DNA of 64,000 nt from Fen-1058 sp964398185. GTDB lineage: Bacteria; Chloroflexota; Anaerolineae; Fen-1058. Where the stretch lies: NCBI GenBank assembly GCA_964398185.1, contig CAYNML010000026.1, forward strand, positions 1 to 64,000, given 5' to 3'. The notes below the pieces were generated by a model. That model saw nothing but the letters and a program-made list of their open reading frames with translations. It ran no database searches and was not told the origin of the DNA. Every line of letters starts with the position of its first letter. The stretch's first letter is position 1. Of the stretch, positions 34,054 through 41,780 are shown in pieces. A program made the position numbers and the translations under genes.

Positions 34054-34095
34054 ATGACCACTGCGTTAATCATCGTCGACCTTCAGGTGGTATGA
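34054..34095 (+). pseudogene. Vestigial start of a cysteine hydrolase gene
   Basis: ATG to TGA, 13 codons (M-T-T-A-L-I-I-V-D-L-Q-V-V). The peptide copies the N-terminal beta-strand plus Asp of isochorismatase-like hydrolases, as does the next gene (M-T-M-A-L-V-V-V-D-I-Q). It looks like the remnant of a duplicated first exon-length segment; no more of the copy is visible. Confidence 0.5.
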
Positions 34096-34138
34096 TTGCA
34101 GCGCCAAACCATCGCAGCCTGAATCGGAGGAGGCGTCA

Positions 34139-34699
34139 ATGACCATGGCTCTCGTCGTCGTCGATATTCAGAACGATTACTTTCCCGAGGGGAAGCTGCC
34201 GCTCGCCGGGCCGATCGAAGCATCGCAGCAGGCCGCCCGCCTGCTCGATCGTTTCCGCCAGACTCAACGGCCCGTCGTTCACATTCAGCACCTTGCCGTA
34301 AGACCGGGGGCAACGTTCTTTCTGCCCGGCACCCCCGGCGCGGACTTTCATCCCAACGTCCAACCGCTCCCCGGCGAGCCGATCGTGCAGAAGAACTTTC
34401 CCAACAGTTTCCGCGAGACGCCGCTGTTGGAGGTGCTGCGCGAATTGCAGGTCAATCGCCTGATCATCTGCGGCATGCAGACGAATATGTGCGTCGACGC
34501 TATCACGCGCGCCGCGGCCGATTTTGGTTTTGAGTGCCTCGTGGCGGCGGATGCGTGCGCGGCGCGGAACCTCACCTTCGATGGAGTCACTGTTCTGGCA
34601 GAGCAAGTGCATCATGCTTTTCTCGCCGCGTTGAACGGATCGTATGCCAGGGTGCTGAAGGTCAATGAGATTCTGGCGCAGTTGGCTGAAGCGGCATGA
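34139..34699 (+). CDS. Isochorismatase/nicotinamidase-like cysteine hydrolase
   Basis: 186 residues. Catalytic triad visible: Asp9 in VVDIQNDYF, Lys in VQKNFPNSF (about 82), and Cys in ICGMQTNMCVDAITRA (about 119). Typically hydrolyses amides or ureas (nicotinamide, ureidoacrylate, biuret and others); the substrate is not predictable here. Strong GGAGGAGG site. It overlaps the next gene by ATGA. Confidence 0.9.
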   Translation: MTMALVVVDIQNDYFPEGKLPLAGPIEASQQAARLLDRFRQTQRPVVHIQHLAVRPGATFFLPGTPGADFHPNVQPLPGEPIVQKNFPNSFRETPLLEVLRELQVNRLIICGMQTNMCVDAITRAAADFGFECLVAADACAARNLTFDGVTVLAEQVHHAFLAALNGSYARVLKVNEILAQLAEAA

Positions 34700-34956
34700 G
34701 CGGACAATATCGCAAGAATGTGCAGCCCGGCACGCGCGTGGAAATCGTCCAGAAGAAAGATCAGCGCGGCGGGCGGCGCACGGCGGGCGTGGTCAAAGAG
34801 ATTCTGACGCGGTCGGCGTTTCATCCGCGCGGAATCAAAGTGCGCCTCGTGAACGGACAGGTCGGGCGGGTGCAAGCGATTCTGGCTGAAGAGGCGCAGC
34901 CTGAAACAAGGGAGGAACAGACCAATGGCACACAAGAAAATCGCGATGGAGCATGA
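34696..34956 (+). CDS. ywbE: YwbE family protein (DUF2196)
   Basis: 86 residues, beginning MSGQYRKNVQPGTRVEIVQKKD and continuing GVVKEILTRSAFHPRGIKVRL and GQVGRVQAI, very like Bacillus YwbE, a small conserved protein of unknown role. Translationally coupled to the hydrolase (ATGA) and overlapping mgsA by 32 bp; the C-terminal 20 residues past the family core are Glu/Gln/Asn-rich. Confidence 0.88.
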   Translation: MSGQYRKNVQPGTRVEIVQKKDQRGGRRTAGVVKEILTRSAFHPRGIKVRLVNGQVGRVQAILAEEAQPETREEQTNGTQENRDGA

Positions 34957-35392
34957 CAAGAAGATCGCGCTGGTGGCGCACGATAATAAGAAGCGCGATC
35001 TGCTGGAATGGGCCAAGTTCAATCGCGTCCTGTTGGCCCATCACATCGTGTATGCCACCGGCACCACCGGCACAATTCTGGAGCGCGAACTCGGTTTCCC
35101 GATCCGCAAATTGCAGAGCGGGCCGCTGGGCGGCGATCAACAGATCGGGGCGAAGATCACCGAAGGCAAGATCGATTTTCTGATCTTCTTTTGGGATCCG
35201 CTGGAGCCGCAGCCGCACGATCCGGATGTGAAGGCGCTGCTGCGCATGGCGGTGGTGTGGAACATCCCGATCGCGTGCAATCGCGCTTCGGCGGACTTCA
35301 TGATCTCTTCGCCGTTGATGGACGGCGAGTACGATCGGCTGGTGCCCGACTACGACGACATCCGCCAACGGCCGCTCAGCGTGCGGGACTAA
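34925..35392 (+). CDS. mgsA: Methylglyoxal synthase
   Basis: Converts dihydroxyacetone phosphate to methylglyoxal and phosphate. 155 residues: KKIALVAHDNKKRDLLEWA, TGTTGTIL phosphate loop, SGPLGGDQQIGAKI with the catalytic Asp, FFWDPLEPQPHDPDVKALLR with the conserved His, and IPIACNRASADFM. GGGAGGA site inside ywbE. Followed by a terminator. Confidence 0.95.
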   Translation: MAHKKIAMEHDKKIALVAHDNKKRDLLEWAKFNRVLLAHHIVYATGTTGTILERELGFPIRKLQSGPLGGDQQIGAKITEGKIDFLIFFWDPLEPQPHDPDVKALLRMAVVWNIPIACNRASADFMISSPLMDGEYDRLVPDYDDIRQRPLSVRD

Positions 35393-35404
35393 TCGGGTAA
35401 ACCA

Positions 35405-35448
35405 CAACCGGGGTGCTGCGTCGATTGGCAACCCCCCGGTTGATTTTT
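35405..35448 (+). terminator. Terminator after mgsA
   Basis: CAACCGGGG (35405-35413) pairs with CCCCGGTTG (35434-35442), 20-nt loop, then ATTTTT. Confidence 0.75.
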
Positions 35449-35493
35449 ACGAGGCTTCCGAAGTTTTGTGAAGACTGCGGAAGTCTTTGGCTT

Positions 35494-37191
35494 TTACTGC
35501 GAGAACTTCATGCTGCCGCTGTCCATTTTCCACAACAGGATCAAGTCGTTGCCGTCGAAGAAATAGGACGACACCTGAGCCAACTGCTGCTGGAACACGC
35601 TGTCCAGCGTGGGCGGCGGACAGGCCATCAACGTCGAGAAGCCGAGCTGAATGGTGAGGTTGGTTTCATCGGCCTGGTACGAGCCACCGCCGGTGTTGCA
35701 GTCCAGCTTCAGGCCCAGCGTGCCGTCGGGATTGAACTGGATCGTGTAGTTGGCCGGATTAGGCGAGTTCCACGTTTGGCCGGCGCTGTCGGCGGACTGC
35801 TGCCACTTCCATGCACCGCTCTGCAGCCGCTGCACGTTGCTGCCCGACGAAGCGGGAGGCGTCGTTGCTCCGCCGCTGCCGGCGCCGGGCGCGGGCTGCG
35901 CGCCGCCGGTGGTAAAGACCATGATCCCCGTATCGAACTTGAGCGCCAGGTACAGCGTGCTGCCTTCGATCTTGTACGACGCCACCTGATCGAGCATCTT
36001 GACGTACTCGTCCGAGGGCGGCGGGCACATGGCGCGCGTCATGCCTTCAACCTTCATGGTCAGGCTGGCGCCGCTGAGCGTGTACGAGCCGCTGCCGTTG
36101 TTGCAATCGGCCACGAAGATGAAGCGCTTGGTCGCCTGATCGAATAGCAAGGTGTACTTCGTCGGATCGGGCGCGGTGGTAGTCGAGTCGTTGCTGTACT
36201 CAGTCTTGATCCAGTTCCAGGTGGGGCCTTCCAGGCTGGCGTCCGGCCCCGAGGTGCTGGGTGGCTGCTGTGGCGCGGTGGCGGCCTGGCCCCCGACGAG
36301 CGTCAGCGTGCCATTGACCGTGGTCATGGTCAGTGAATCGCCTTGCACCACGTACGAGTTGACCTCGCTGAGTTCTTTGAGAAATTCTTCGGACAGCGAG
36401 CCGGGCGGGCACATAGCGCGCGTCACACCGCCAATCATGATCTGCAAGCTCTGCCCGTCGGTCATGAACTCGCCGATGGCGTTGTTGCAATCGGCCTTGA
36501 TGTTGACCCGCCCGTCGACCATCGAAAATTCGATCGTGTAATCGGCAGGACTTGCGGGGCTGAAGGTCTGTCCATCCTTAAGCGCGGAGTTGACCCACTG
36601 CCACGTCTTGCCGCCCAAATCCTGGCCGGGAATCTCGCCCGGTTGGCCCGGCTGCGCCTGACCGGCGGGCGCCGGCGTGAACGTCATGCCGCCGCTGTCC
36701 AGCTTGAAATTGAGCGTCAAGGTGTCGCCTTGCAGCAGGTACTTGGCGACTGCGCTCAGCTGCTTGAGATACTCGCTGTCCAGCGAGCCGGGCGGGCACA
36801 TGGCCATGGTGGATGGGCCGAGGGTGATAGTCAGATTGTCGGCTTCAGTGATGTACGTGCCGAGGACGTTGTTGCAATCGGCCTTGATGACGACCTTGCC
36901 GTCGGGCATGAACTCGATCGTGTAATTGGCGGGCGTTGGCACATCGATCGTCTTGCCATCGCTGTAGATGGTCTTGGTCCACTGCCAGACCTGGCCGCTC
37001 AACGGCGACGGGCCGGTGGGCAGCACCTGTGGCGCGGCCGTGGGTGGTTGCGCGGGCTGCGCGGGCTGCGCGGCGGGCGTGGCCTGCTCAGGTCCGGCGG
37101 TGGGCGCGGGCGGCGCCGGCGGTGCGCCGCAGGCCGCCAGCAGCATGGCGGCCAACGTCAGCAGCACGACAACGAGGGTTAGCTTCTTCAT
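35494..37191 (-). CDS. Lipoprotein with four tandem META domains
   Basis: 565 residues. Lipoprotein signal at the N-terminus (LAAMLLAACGA), then a Pro/Ala/Gln-rich linker to about residue 70. Four repeats of a META/HslJ-like domain follow (about 77-185, 197-305, 322-428, 445-560), each with a W-W opening (e.g. TWQWVNS), YTIEF or YTLLF strand, DCNN or DCNT, and MCPP or ACPP near the end. META domains are found in HslJ and other envelope proteins; multi-copy versions are common in Chloroflexota lipoproteins. Function unknown. ATG 37191 follows AGGAG. Confidence 0.9.
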   Translation of the reverse strand: MKKLTLVVVLLTLAAMLLAACGAPPAPPAPTAGPEQATPAAQPAQPAQPPTAAPQVLPTGPSPLSGQVWQWTKTIYSDGKTIDVPTPANYTIEFMPDGKVVIKADCNNVLGTYITEADNLTITLGPSTMAMCPPGSLDSEYLKQLSAVAKYLLQGDTLTLNFKLDSGGMTFTPAPAGQAQPGQPGEIPGQDLGGKTWQWVNSALKDGQTFSPASPADYTIEFSMVDGRVNIKADCNNAIGEFMTDGQSLQIMIGGVTRAMCPPGSLSEEFLKELSEVNSYVVQGDSLTMTTVNGTLTLVGGQAATAPQQPPSTSGPDASLEGPTWNWIKTEYSNDSTTTAPDPTKYTLLFDQATKRFIFVADCNNGSGSYTLSGASLTMKVEGMTRAMCPPPSDEYVKMLDQVASYKIEGSTLYLALKFDTGIMVFTTGGAQPAPGAGSGGATTPPASSGSNVQRLQSGAWKWQQSADSAGQTWNSPNPANYTIQFNPDGTLGLKLDCNTGGGSYQADETNLTIQLGFSTLMACPPPTLDSVFQQQLAQVSSYFFDGNDLILLWKMDSGSMKFSQ

Positions 37192-37242
37192 GGGTCTCCT
37201 TGTTTGAATGGGATTGGCAAAAGGTGTCATTTGCTGGACTTG

Positions 37243-37248
37243 ATTATA
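37243..37248 (-). promoter_or_regulatory. -10 box of the META lipoprotein gene
   Basis: TATAAT on the minus strand about 50 bp before the start codon; the -35 match is weak. Confidence 0.5.
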
Positions 37249-37296
37249 ACCCGGGCGGCGCAAATGCACTAAATGGGAGCCGGTAAGTGGCGGCAT

Positions 37297-37325
37297 TTGA
37301 CTTGCGCGCCCGCCCTCGGTACAAT
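37297..37325 (+). promoter_or_regulatory. Promoter of the CBS-ACT gene
   Basis: TTGACT, 17-bp spacer, TACAAT. It is divergent from the META lipoprotein promoter. Confidence 0.75.
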
Positions 37326-37368
37326 GCAGTCCACATCACCCCACCATCTCACTTGGAGGTCAATCCCC

Positions 37369-38016
37369 ATGCTCGTTCGTGAACGTATGACGCGGAACCC
37401 CGTGCTGTGCTCGTCCGATCTGCCCGTCAATGAAGCGTTTGATTTGATGAAGAAGGAGCGCATCCGCCGCATGCCCGTGGTCGATAAGGGCGGCAAACTG
37501 GTCGGCATCGTCTCCGACAAGGATCTGCTGCGCGTGACACCGTCGCCGGCCACGACGTTGAGCGCGTATGAGATTCCTTACCTGCTGTCCAAGGTCAAAG
37601 TTGGCGATGTGATGACGAAGAACGTCATCACGGTCAGCGAAGACACGCCTATCGAGGACGCCGCGCGCATCATGGTCGACAACAAGATCGGCGGCCTGCC
37701 GGTGGTGAACGAGGAAGCGGTGGTGGTGGGCATCATCACCGAGACCGACATCTTCAAGACCTTCCTGGAACTGATCGGCGCGCGCAAGCCCGGCGTGCGG
37801 ATTACGATGTACGTGAAGGACGTGCGCGGCGAACTGGCGCGCATGGCCCAGGCCGTGGCCGACGTGGGCGGCAACATCGTCGCCACCGTGGAAGTGCCCG
37901 GTACCGATTCGACCAACTATGAGGTGTTGCTGAAGGTCACCGAAGCGTCGAAGGAGGCGCTCGTGGAGGCGCTCAAGCCGATCGCCGTGCGCATCGTCGA
38001 CGTGCGCGAGGGGTAG
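37369..38016 (+). CDS. CBS-domain pair with C-terminal ACT-like domain
   Basis: 215 residues. Two CBS motifs (about 1-60: MTRNPVLCSSDLPVNEAFDLM, and about 80-130: MTKNVITVSEDTPIEDAARIM) and an ACT-like domain (about 140-215: VKDVRGELARMAQAVADVGGNIV). Resembles the AcuB type. CBS pairs usually bind adenosine nucleotides and ACT domains amino acids, so this is probably a small-molecule-responsive regulator; the target is unknown. Has its own promoter and terminator. Confidence 0.9.
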   Translation: MLVRERMTRNPVLCSSDLPVNEAFDLMKKERIRRMPVVDKGGKLVGIVSDKDLLRVTPSPATTLSAYEIPYLLSKVKVGDVMTKNVITVSEDTPIEDAARIMVDNKIGGLPVVNEEAVVVGIITETDIFKTFLELIGARKPGVRITMYVKDVRGELARMAQAVADVGGNIVATVEVPGTDSTNYEVLLKVTEASKEALVEALKPIAVRIVDVREG

Positions 38017-38039
38017 CCGCGCGAGTGTAGACAAAGTGA

Positions 38040-38074
38040 GACCCGGCCTCTGAAGCGACAGAGGCCGGGTCTTT
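38040..38074 (+). terminator. Strong terminator after the CBS-ACT gene
   Basis: Perfect 13-bp stem GACCCGGCCTCTG / CAGAGGCCGGGTC with a 6-nt loop, followed by TTTGTGTTATT. Confidence 0.85.
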
Positions 38075-38122
38075 GTGTTATTGATCAGCCGCGAAGATGT
38101 GCACGCCAGTTATGAGGGAGCA

Positions 38123-38253
38123 GTCATTCCCGCGTGCTGTTGGCGGGAATCCAGCAGCCGATTGGCATGATACGCTAGATGCACCCTGGATGCCCGATAC
38201 GCCCTGTCCGCGCTATGCGCGGGGGCGCGCTTGGCGAAGCACTCGGGCATGAT
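38123..38253. repeat. Interspersed repeat family B, copy 2
   Basis: GTCATTCCCGCGTGC...GCGGGAATCCAG and TGGATGCCCGA...CACTCGGGCATGAT. It takes up much of the 345-bp stretch between the terminator and the broken gene at 38362; the remainder of that stretch shows no gene. Confidence 0.8.
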
Positions 38254-38361
38254 GGTTCACCGATCGCGATTCCACAGGACTTCCATGATTGCAATTAACA
38301 CAGCGTCTCCGATGTTCGCCATCAGATACACCACAGGCCAATTGGAACTTGCACCTGCCTG

Positions 38362-38744
38362 TCAGCTGCGAAGCCTAAACAGTACCTTGAACCGTTGCCA
38401 GATCGAGCGCCGGGGCTTGAGACGGATGTGCTCAATCAGGTACTCGCTTGGCGGTAACTCACCACGGCGAACTGCTTGGGCGATCTCTCGCGCGAAACGT
38501 GGCCAGTCCTGTTCGAAGAAGGGTTCGTGATACTGCCAATTGTGGTTGGCTGCATCGACCCAATTGTCCCAAAACGTGAAGGCGAATGCTATTGGCTCGT
38601 CGAAGTGAGAGTTGATCTCGAGAATACGGCCATAGTCTGATCGTAGGTCTCGCCGATGCGACGAATAAAGCCCTGTTCTTGGAGGCGTGCCTCTGCCTCA
38701 AGTGCGTTAGCCATGACTTCATGCTCTTCAGAGGACATACTCAT
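38362..38744 (-). pseudogene. Frameshifted small gene of unknown function
   Basis: One minus-strand frame starts ATG 38744 and reads M-S-M-S-S-E-E-H-E-V then ALEAEARLQEQGFIRRIGETYD. Coding-like sequence then continues in another frame (DYGRILEINSHFDEPIAF, FTFWDNWVDAANHNWQYHEP, LIEHIRLKPRRSIWQ) to the TGA at 38364-38362. The second part has no start codon of its own. The shift is near 38630-38643. Intact, the product would be about 127 residues. Either a real pseudogene or an assembly error. Confidence 0.65.
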
Positions 38745-38810
38745 GTCGCCTAACCACCGAATATCTGACGCCAAGGCAATTACATATCTCCGACACGGGA
38801 CAAAACGCCG

Positions 38811-38911
38811 AAGACCTCGGAGGTTTTGTGCGTTTGGCTGGCGCTGCTTGGTCATCAACCCGATCGATGAGCAGGCGTTGGCAAACGATCAATGAAAACC
38901 TCCGAGGTCTT
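38811..38911. repeat. Inverted-repeat element
   Basis: Perfect 17-bp inverted repeat AAGACCTCGGAGGTTTT / AAAACCTCCGAGGTCTT separated by 67 bp, between the broken gene and the M50-like gene. Related palindromes occur at 44219-44249 and 46060-46092. Confidence 0.75.
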
Positions 38912-38913
38912 GA

Positions 38914-39450
38914 TCACCGCCGCTTGATCCAATGCCAGATCGTCCCGCCGTCATTGAAGCCCAGCGGAATGAACACTTGCAGCGTCATCACGAACAGGTT
39001 CTCCAGAAAGAAGAACCACAACACAAACGACCACACGGCCTCGATATTGCGCGCCGTCATGAGGATGACGATGAAGGCGATCGACGACAACCACGCGCTG
39101 AAGATCGGCCCGCCCAACGCGCGGCGGAGGTGGACCCTGGCGGGCAGCGGCGGCTCTTCAGGCGGATAGAGCGAGGTGGCAAACACGCCCAGTGTGCCGA
39201 AGCGCACACCGCTCATCGGATAACCGGTGCGGCGCGCCGCCCAGGCGTGACCCAGTTGATGCACCACTTCGCTGAACCAGTGCAGCACGACGACGATCAG
39301 ACCGCCGAGCAGCGCGGATCCGATCGGGAGGTTGAACACCGCCGCCATCAATCCGATCGCGATCACATACAACCCGATCGATCCGATCAGCGCCAATCGG
39401 ATCACCGTCAAACGCAGTCCGGCCAGTGTGCCCAATGATCTTTCTTTCAT
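38914..39450 (-). CDS. M50-like membrane protein with altered HExxH
   Basis: 178 residues with four or five hydrophobic segments. The layout is that of site-2-protease-like M50 proteins: FSEVVHQLGHAWAARRTG near residue 60 and GFNDGGTIWHW near the C-terminus (the second metal-site N/DGG motif). The HExxH zinc motif reads HQLGH, i.e. the catalytic Glu is Gln, which predicts a non-proteolytic protein or a misassigned family. The start overlaps the recJ stop by ATGA, so it is co-translated with RecJ. Confidence 0.75.
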   Translation of the reverse strand: MKERSLGTLAGLRLTVIRLALIGSIGLYVIAIGLMAAVFNLPIGSALLGGLIVVVLHWFSEVVHQLGHAWAARRTGYPMSGVRFGTLGVFATSLYPPEEPPLPARVHLRRALGGPIFSAWLSSIAFIVILMTARNIEAVWSFVLWFFFLENLFVMTLQVFIPLGFNDGGTIWHWIKRR

Positions 39451-41780
39451 GCGTGCTTGTCCTCTTGACGCGCGGCACGCCGCGCGATGTCGGCAATGAG
39501 TTCCACTTTCAACCGCCGGTAATACTGCCGCCACGCGGCGGTCTCCGCCAGCAGCACCTTCAACTCCGATTCGAGTTCGTCGGCTTCTTCAGAGCGTTGT
39601 CCGCCCAACTCGACCAACAGATGCTCGTCGCTCCACTCGCGCACGCTGATCTGTCCGGCGGCCTCCAACCACTCGATACCCTTGCGCGCCGTGATCAGGC
39701 GTTGATTCAGCGCCGCCGCCAGGCGCGGCACATTCACGCGCCCGCCGCGCTGCGTGAGGTCGTGCTTCAGCAAGCCCGTCAGGCGCTTGAGGAACGGCTC
39801 CGCGCGATCGTCGGCGGCGTCCGCCGCGCAGAGATAGATCGTCGTCGGCTTCACGCGCTCAAGCGCATAAACGAGTTCGCGCCAGCCGCAGGGCGCCGTC
39901 CAGATCACCAACACATCGGCCTGCGGCAAATCGTAACGCCGCGTCAACGCGAAGGGAGCACTCACCGCGCCATCGGCCCACGTCGCCACGCCGCGCTCGA
40001 TCGGAAAATCGTGGAGCGCGATCGCAGCCGGATCTTTCGCGCGCCAATCGATCACGTCGATCGACACCGGCGGCGCGGCCACTTCTGCGATCGGCGCTTC
40101 CGCTTCCCGAAAATCCACCCACTCGATCGCGAGGGCCGTCTCGCCGCGGAACGTGCTGGTCTTGATCTGAAACGCCACATCGAGCGGCGCGTCGGGCAGA
40201 TCGATCTCTGCGCCGCGCCACCAGATCAACTTCTGGGTGTGGCCCGCCCGATCGGCGATCGTCACTTCGCGGTGCTCGCCCTTGCGGCCGAAAGTTCGAT
40301 CGTGCTCCACGCTGACCTCGCGCGCGGCGAACGTTACCGCCGGATTGCCCTGGCCGAACGGCGCCAAGCGCTCGATCTCGCGCGCGAACTCGAGCGTGAC
40401 GTGATCGAGCGGCAGCACCGCATCGATGGGCAGGCCATCCATCACGGCGGAAGGATCGCGAATCAGCTGCACGCTGTCGGACAGAGCACGGCGAAACACC
40501 GGCAGATTTTCGGCAGGCAGTGACAGGCCCGCTGCGCCCGGATGCCCGCCCACGCCCAAAATGAATTCGCTGCACAGCTTCAGCGCCGTGGTGATGTCCA
40601 CGCCCGCGACGGATCGCGCCGAGCCGCGCAGCACATCACCTTCGCCGACGAGCATGACCACCGGCCGTTGATACTGCTCGGCCAGGCGATTGGCCACCGG
40701 CCCGATGACGCCGCTGTGCCAATACGGCTGATGCAGCACCAGCGCGTGGTATTCCAACAATGACGGTTCTTTGGCGATCTGTTCCTGCGCCGCGACGAGA
40801 ATCTGATCCATCAGCAGCTTGCGCTGATTGTTCAGGCCTTCCAGTTGTGAAGCCAGAATGCGCGCGCGCGTGAGATTGGCCGTCGTCAACAACTCGACGG
40901 CGAGGTTCGCATCGCCGAGCCGCCCCAATGCATTGAGCCGCGGCCCCAGCCCAAAACCGATATGCTCCGCCGACAGATTCGCCGCGTCGATCTTGGCGAG
41001 CGTGAGCAGCGCTTGCAAACCCAGCCGCGGCGTGCGCCGCAAGCGATCGAGGCCGCGCTGCAACAAATAGCGCGTGTCGGCAGTGAGCTCGGCCACATCG
41101 GCCACGATGCCCAGCGCCACCAGATCGAGATACTCGTCGGCGCGATCGGGTTCGCCGGCCAACTGCCACACCTGCTGGGCGAGCTTGAAAGCTACACCCA
41201 CTCCCGGCAGCGAGCGCAGGGGATGCGTGGACGGCAGCCGCTTGGGATTGATCAGCGCATCGGCATGGGGCAGTTCGTCGGGCAGATCGTGATGATCGGT
41301 GACGAGGACGGTGACGCCCTGCGACCTGGCAAAGGCGATGGCGTCGTGCTCGGCGCTGCCGGTATCGCAGGTGAGCAGCACGTTGAGGCGTTGATCGCGC
41401 AAACGCTTCAGCGGCTCAAGCTTGATGCCGTGCGATTCGGTCAGGCGGTGCGGGATGTAGAACGTTACGTCGGCTTGCAAATCGCGCAGCAGCGAAACGA
41501 GCAGCGTGGTGGACGTCTGCCCGTCGGCGTCGAAGTCGCCCCACACGGCGATCTTTTCTCCGCGCGTGACGGCGCGATACAACCGCTCGGCAGCAGCAGC
41601 CAGATCGGGTAGGTCGTCCGGCGGGGCGGGCGTGTACCGATCGGGGTTGAGGAAAGCCGCGGCGGCTTCTGGTGTGGTGATACCGCGTCGCGCCAGCAGC
41701 TGCGCTACGATCGGATCGCCGCCGACTTCGGCGGCCAGCGCCGGATGGATTGCCAGGGGTTCAGGAAAGAGCCACATCAA
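39447..41780 (-). CDS. recJ: Single-stranded-DNA-specific exonuclease RecJ
   Basis: 777 residues. DHH phosphoesterase motifs: DFDADGQTST (82-91), CDTGS (138-142) and TDHHDLPDE (161-169), then the DHHA1 part (GVGGHPGAAGLSLP near 410) and an OB-like region; about 200 C-terminal residues exceed the usual core. Acts 5'-3' in recombination and repair. Middle gene of a three-gene operon with a Cas4/RecB-like nuclease (4-bp overlap) and the M50-like protein (4-bp overlap). Confidence 0.93.
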   Translation of the reverse strand: MMWLFPEPLAIHPALAAEVGGDPIVAQLLARRGITTPEAAAAFLNPDRYTPAPPDDLPDLAAAAERLYRAVTRGEKIAVWGDFDADGQTSTTLLVSLLRDLQADVTFYIPHRLTESHGIKLEPLKRLRDQRLNVLLTCDTGSAEHDAIAFARSQGVTVLVTDHHDLPDELPHADALINPKRLPSTHPLRSLPGVGVAFKLAQQVWQLAGEPDRADEYLDLVALGIVADVAELTADTRYLLQRGLDRLRRTPRLGLQALLTLAKIDAANLSAEHIGFGLGPRLNALGRLGDANLAVELLTTANLTRARILASQLEGLNNQRKLLMDQILVAAQEQIAKEPSLLEYHALVLHQPYWHSGVIGPVANRLAEQYQRPVVMLVGEGDVLRGSARSVAGVDITTALKLCSEFILGVGGHPGAAGLSLPAENLPVFRRALSDSVQLIRDPSAVMDGLPIDAVLPLDHVTLEFAREIERLAPFGQGNPAVTFAAREVSVEHDRTFGRKGEHREVTIADRAGHTQKLIWWRGAEIDLPDAPLDVAFQIKTSTFRGETALAIEWVDFREAEAPIAEVAAPPVSIDVIDWRAKDPAAIALHDFPIERGVATWADGAVSAPFALTRRYDLPQADVLVIWTAPCGWRELVYALERVKPTTIYLCAADAADDRAEPFLKRLTGLLKHDLTQRGGRVNVPRLAAALNQRLITARKGIEWLEAAGQISVREWSDEHLLVELGGQRSEEADELESELKVLLAETAAWRQYYRRLKVELIADIARRAARQEDKHA

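Noticed and set aside
39426..40523. Plus-strand 365-codon frame opposite recJ
   Set aside because: Arg/His-rich shadow of recJ; the recJ DHH motifs are on the minus strand.
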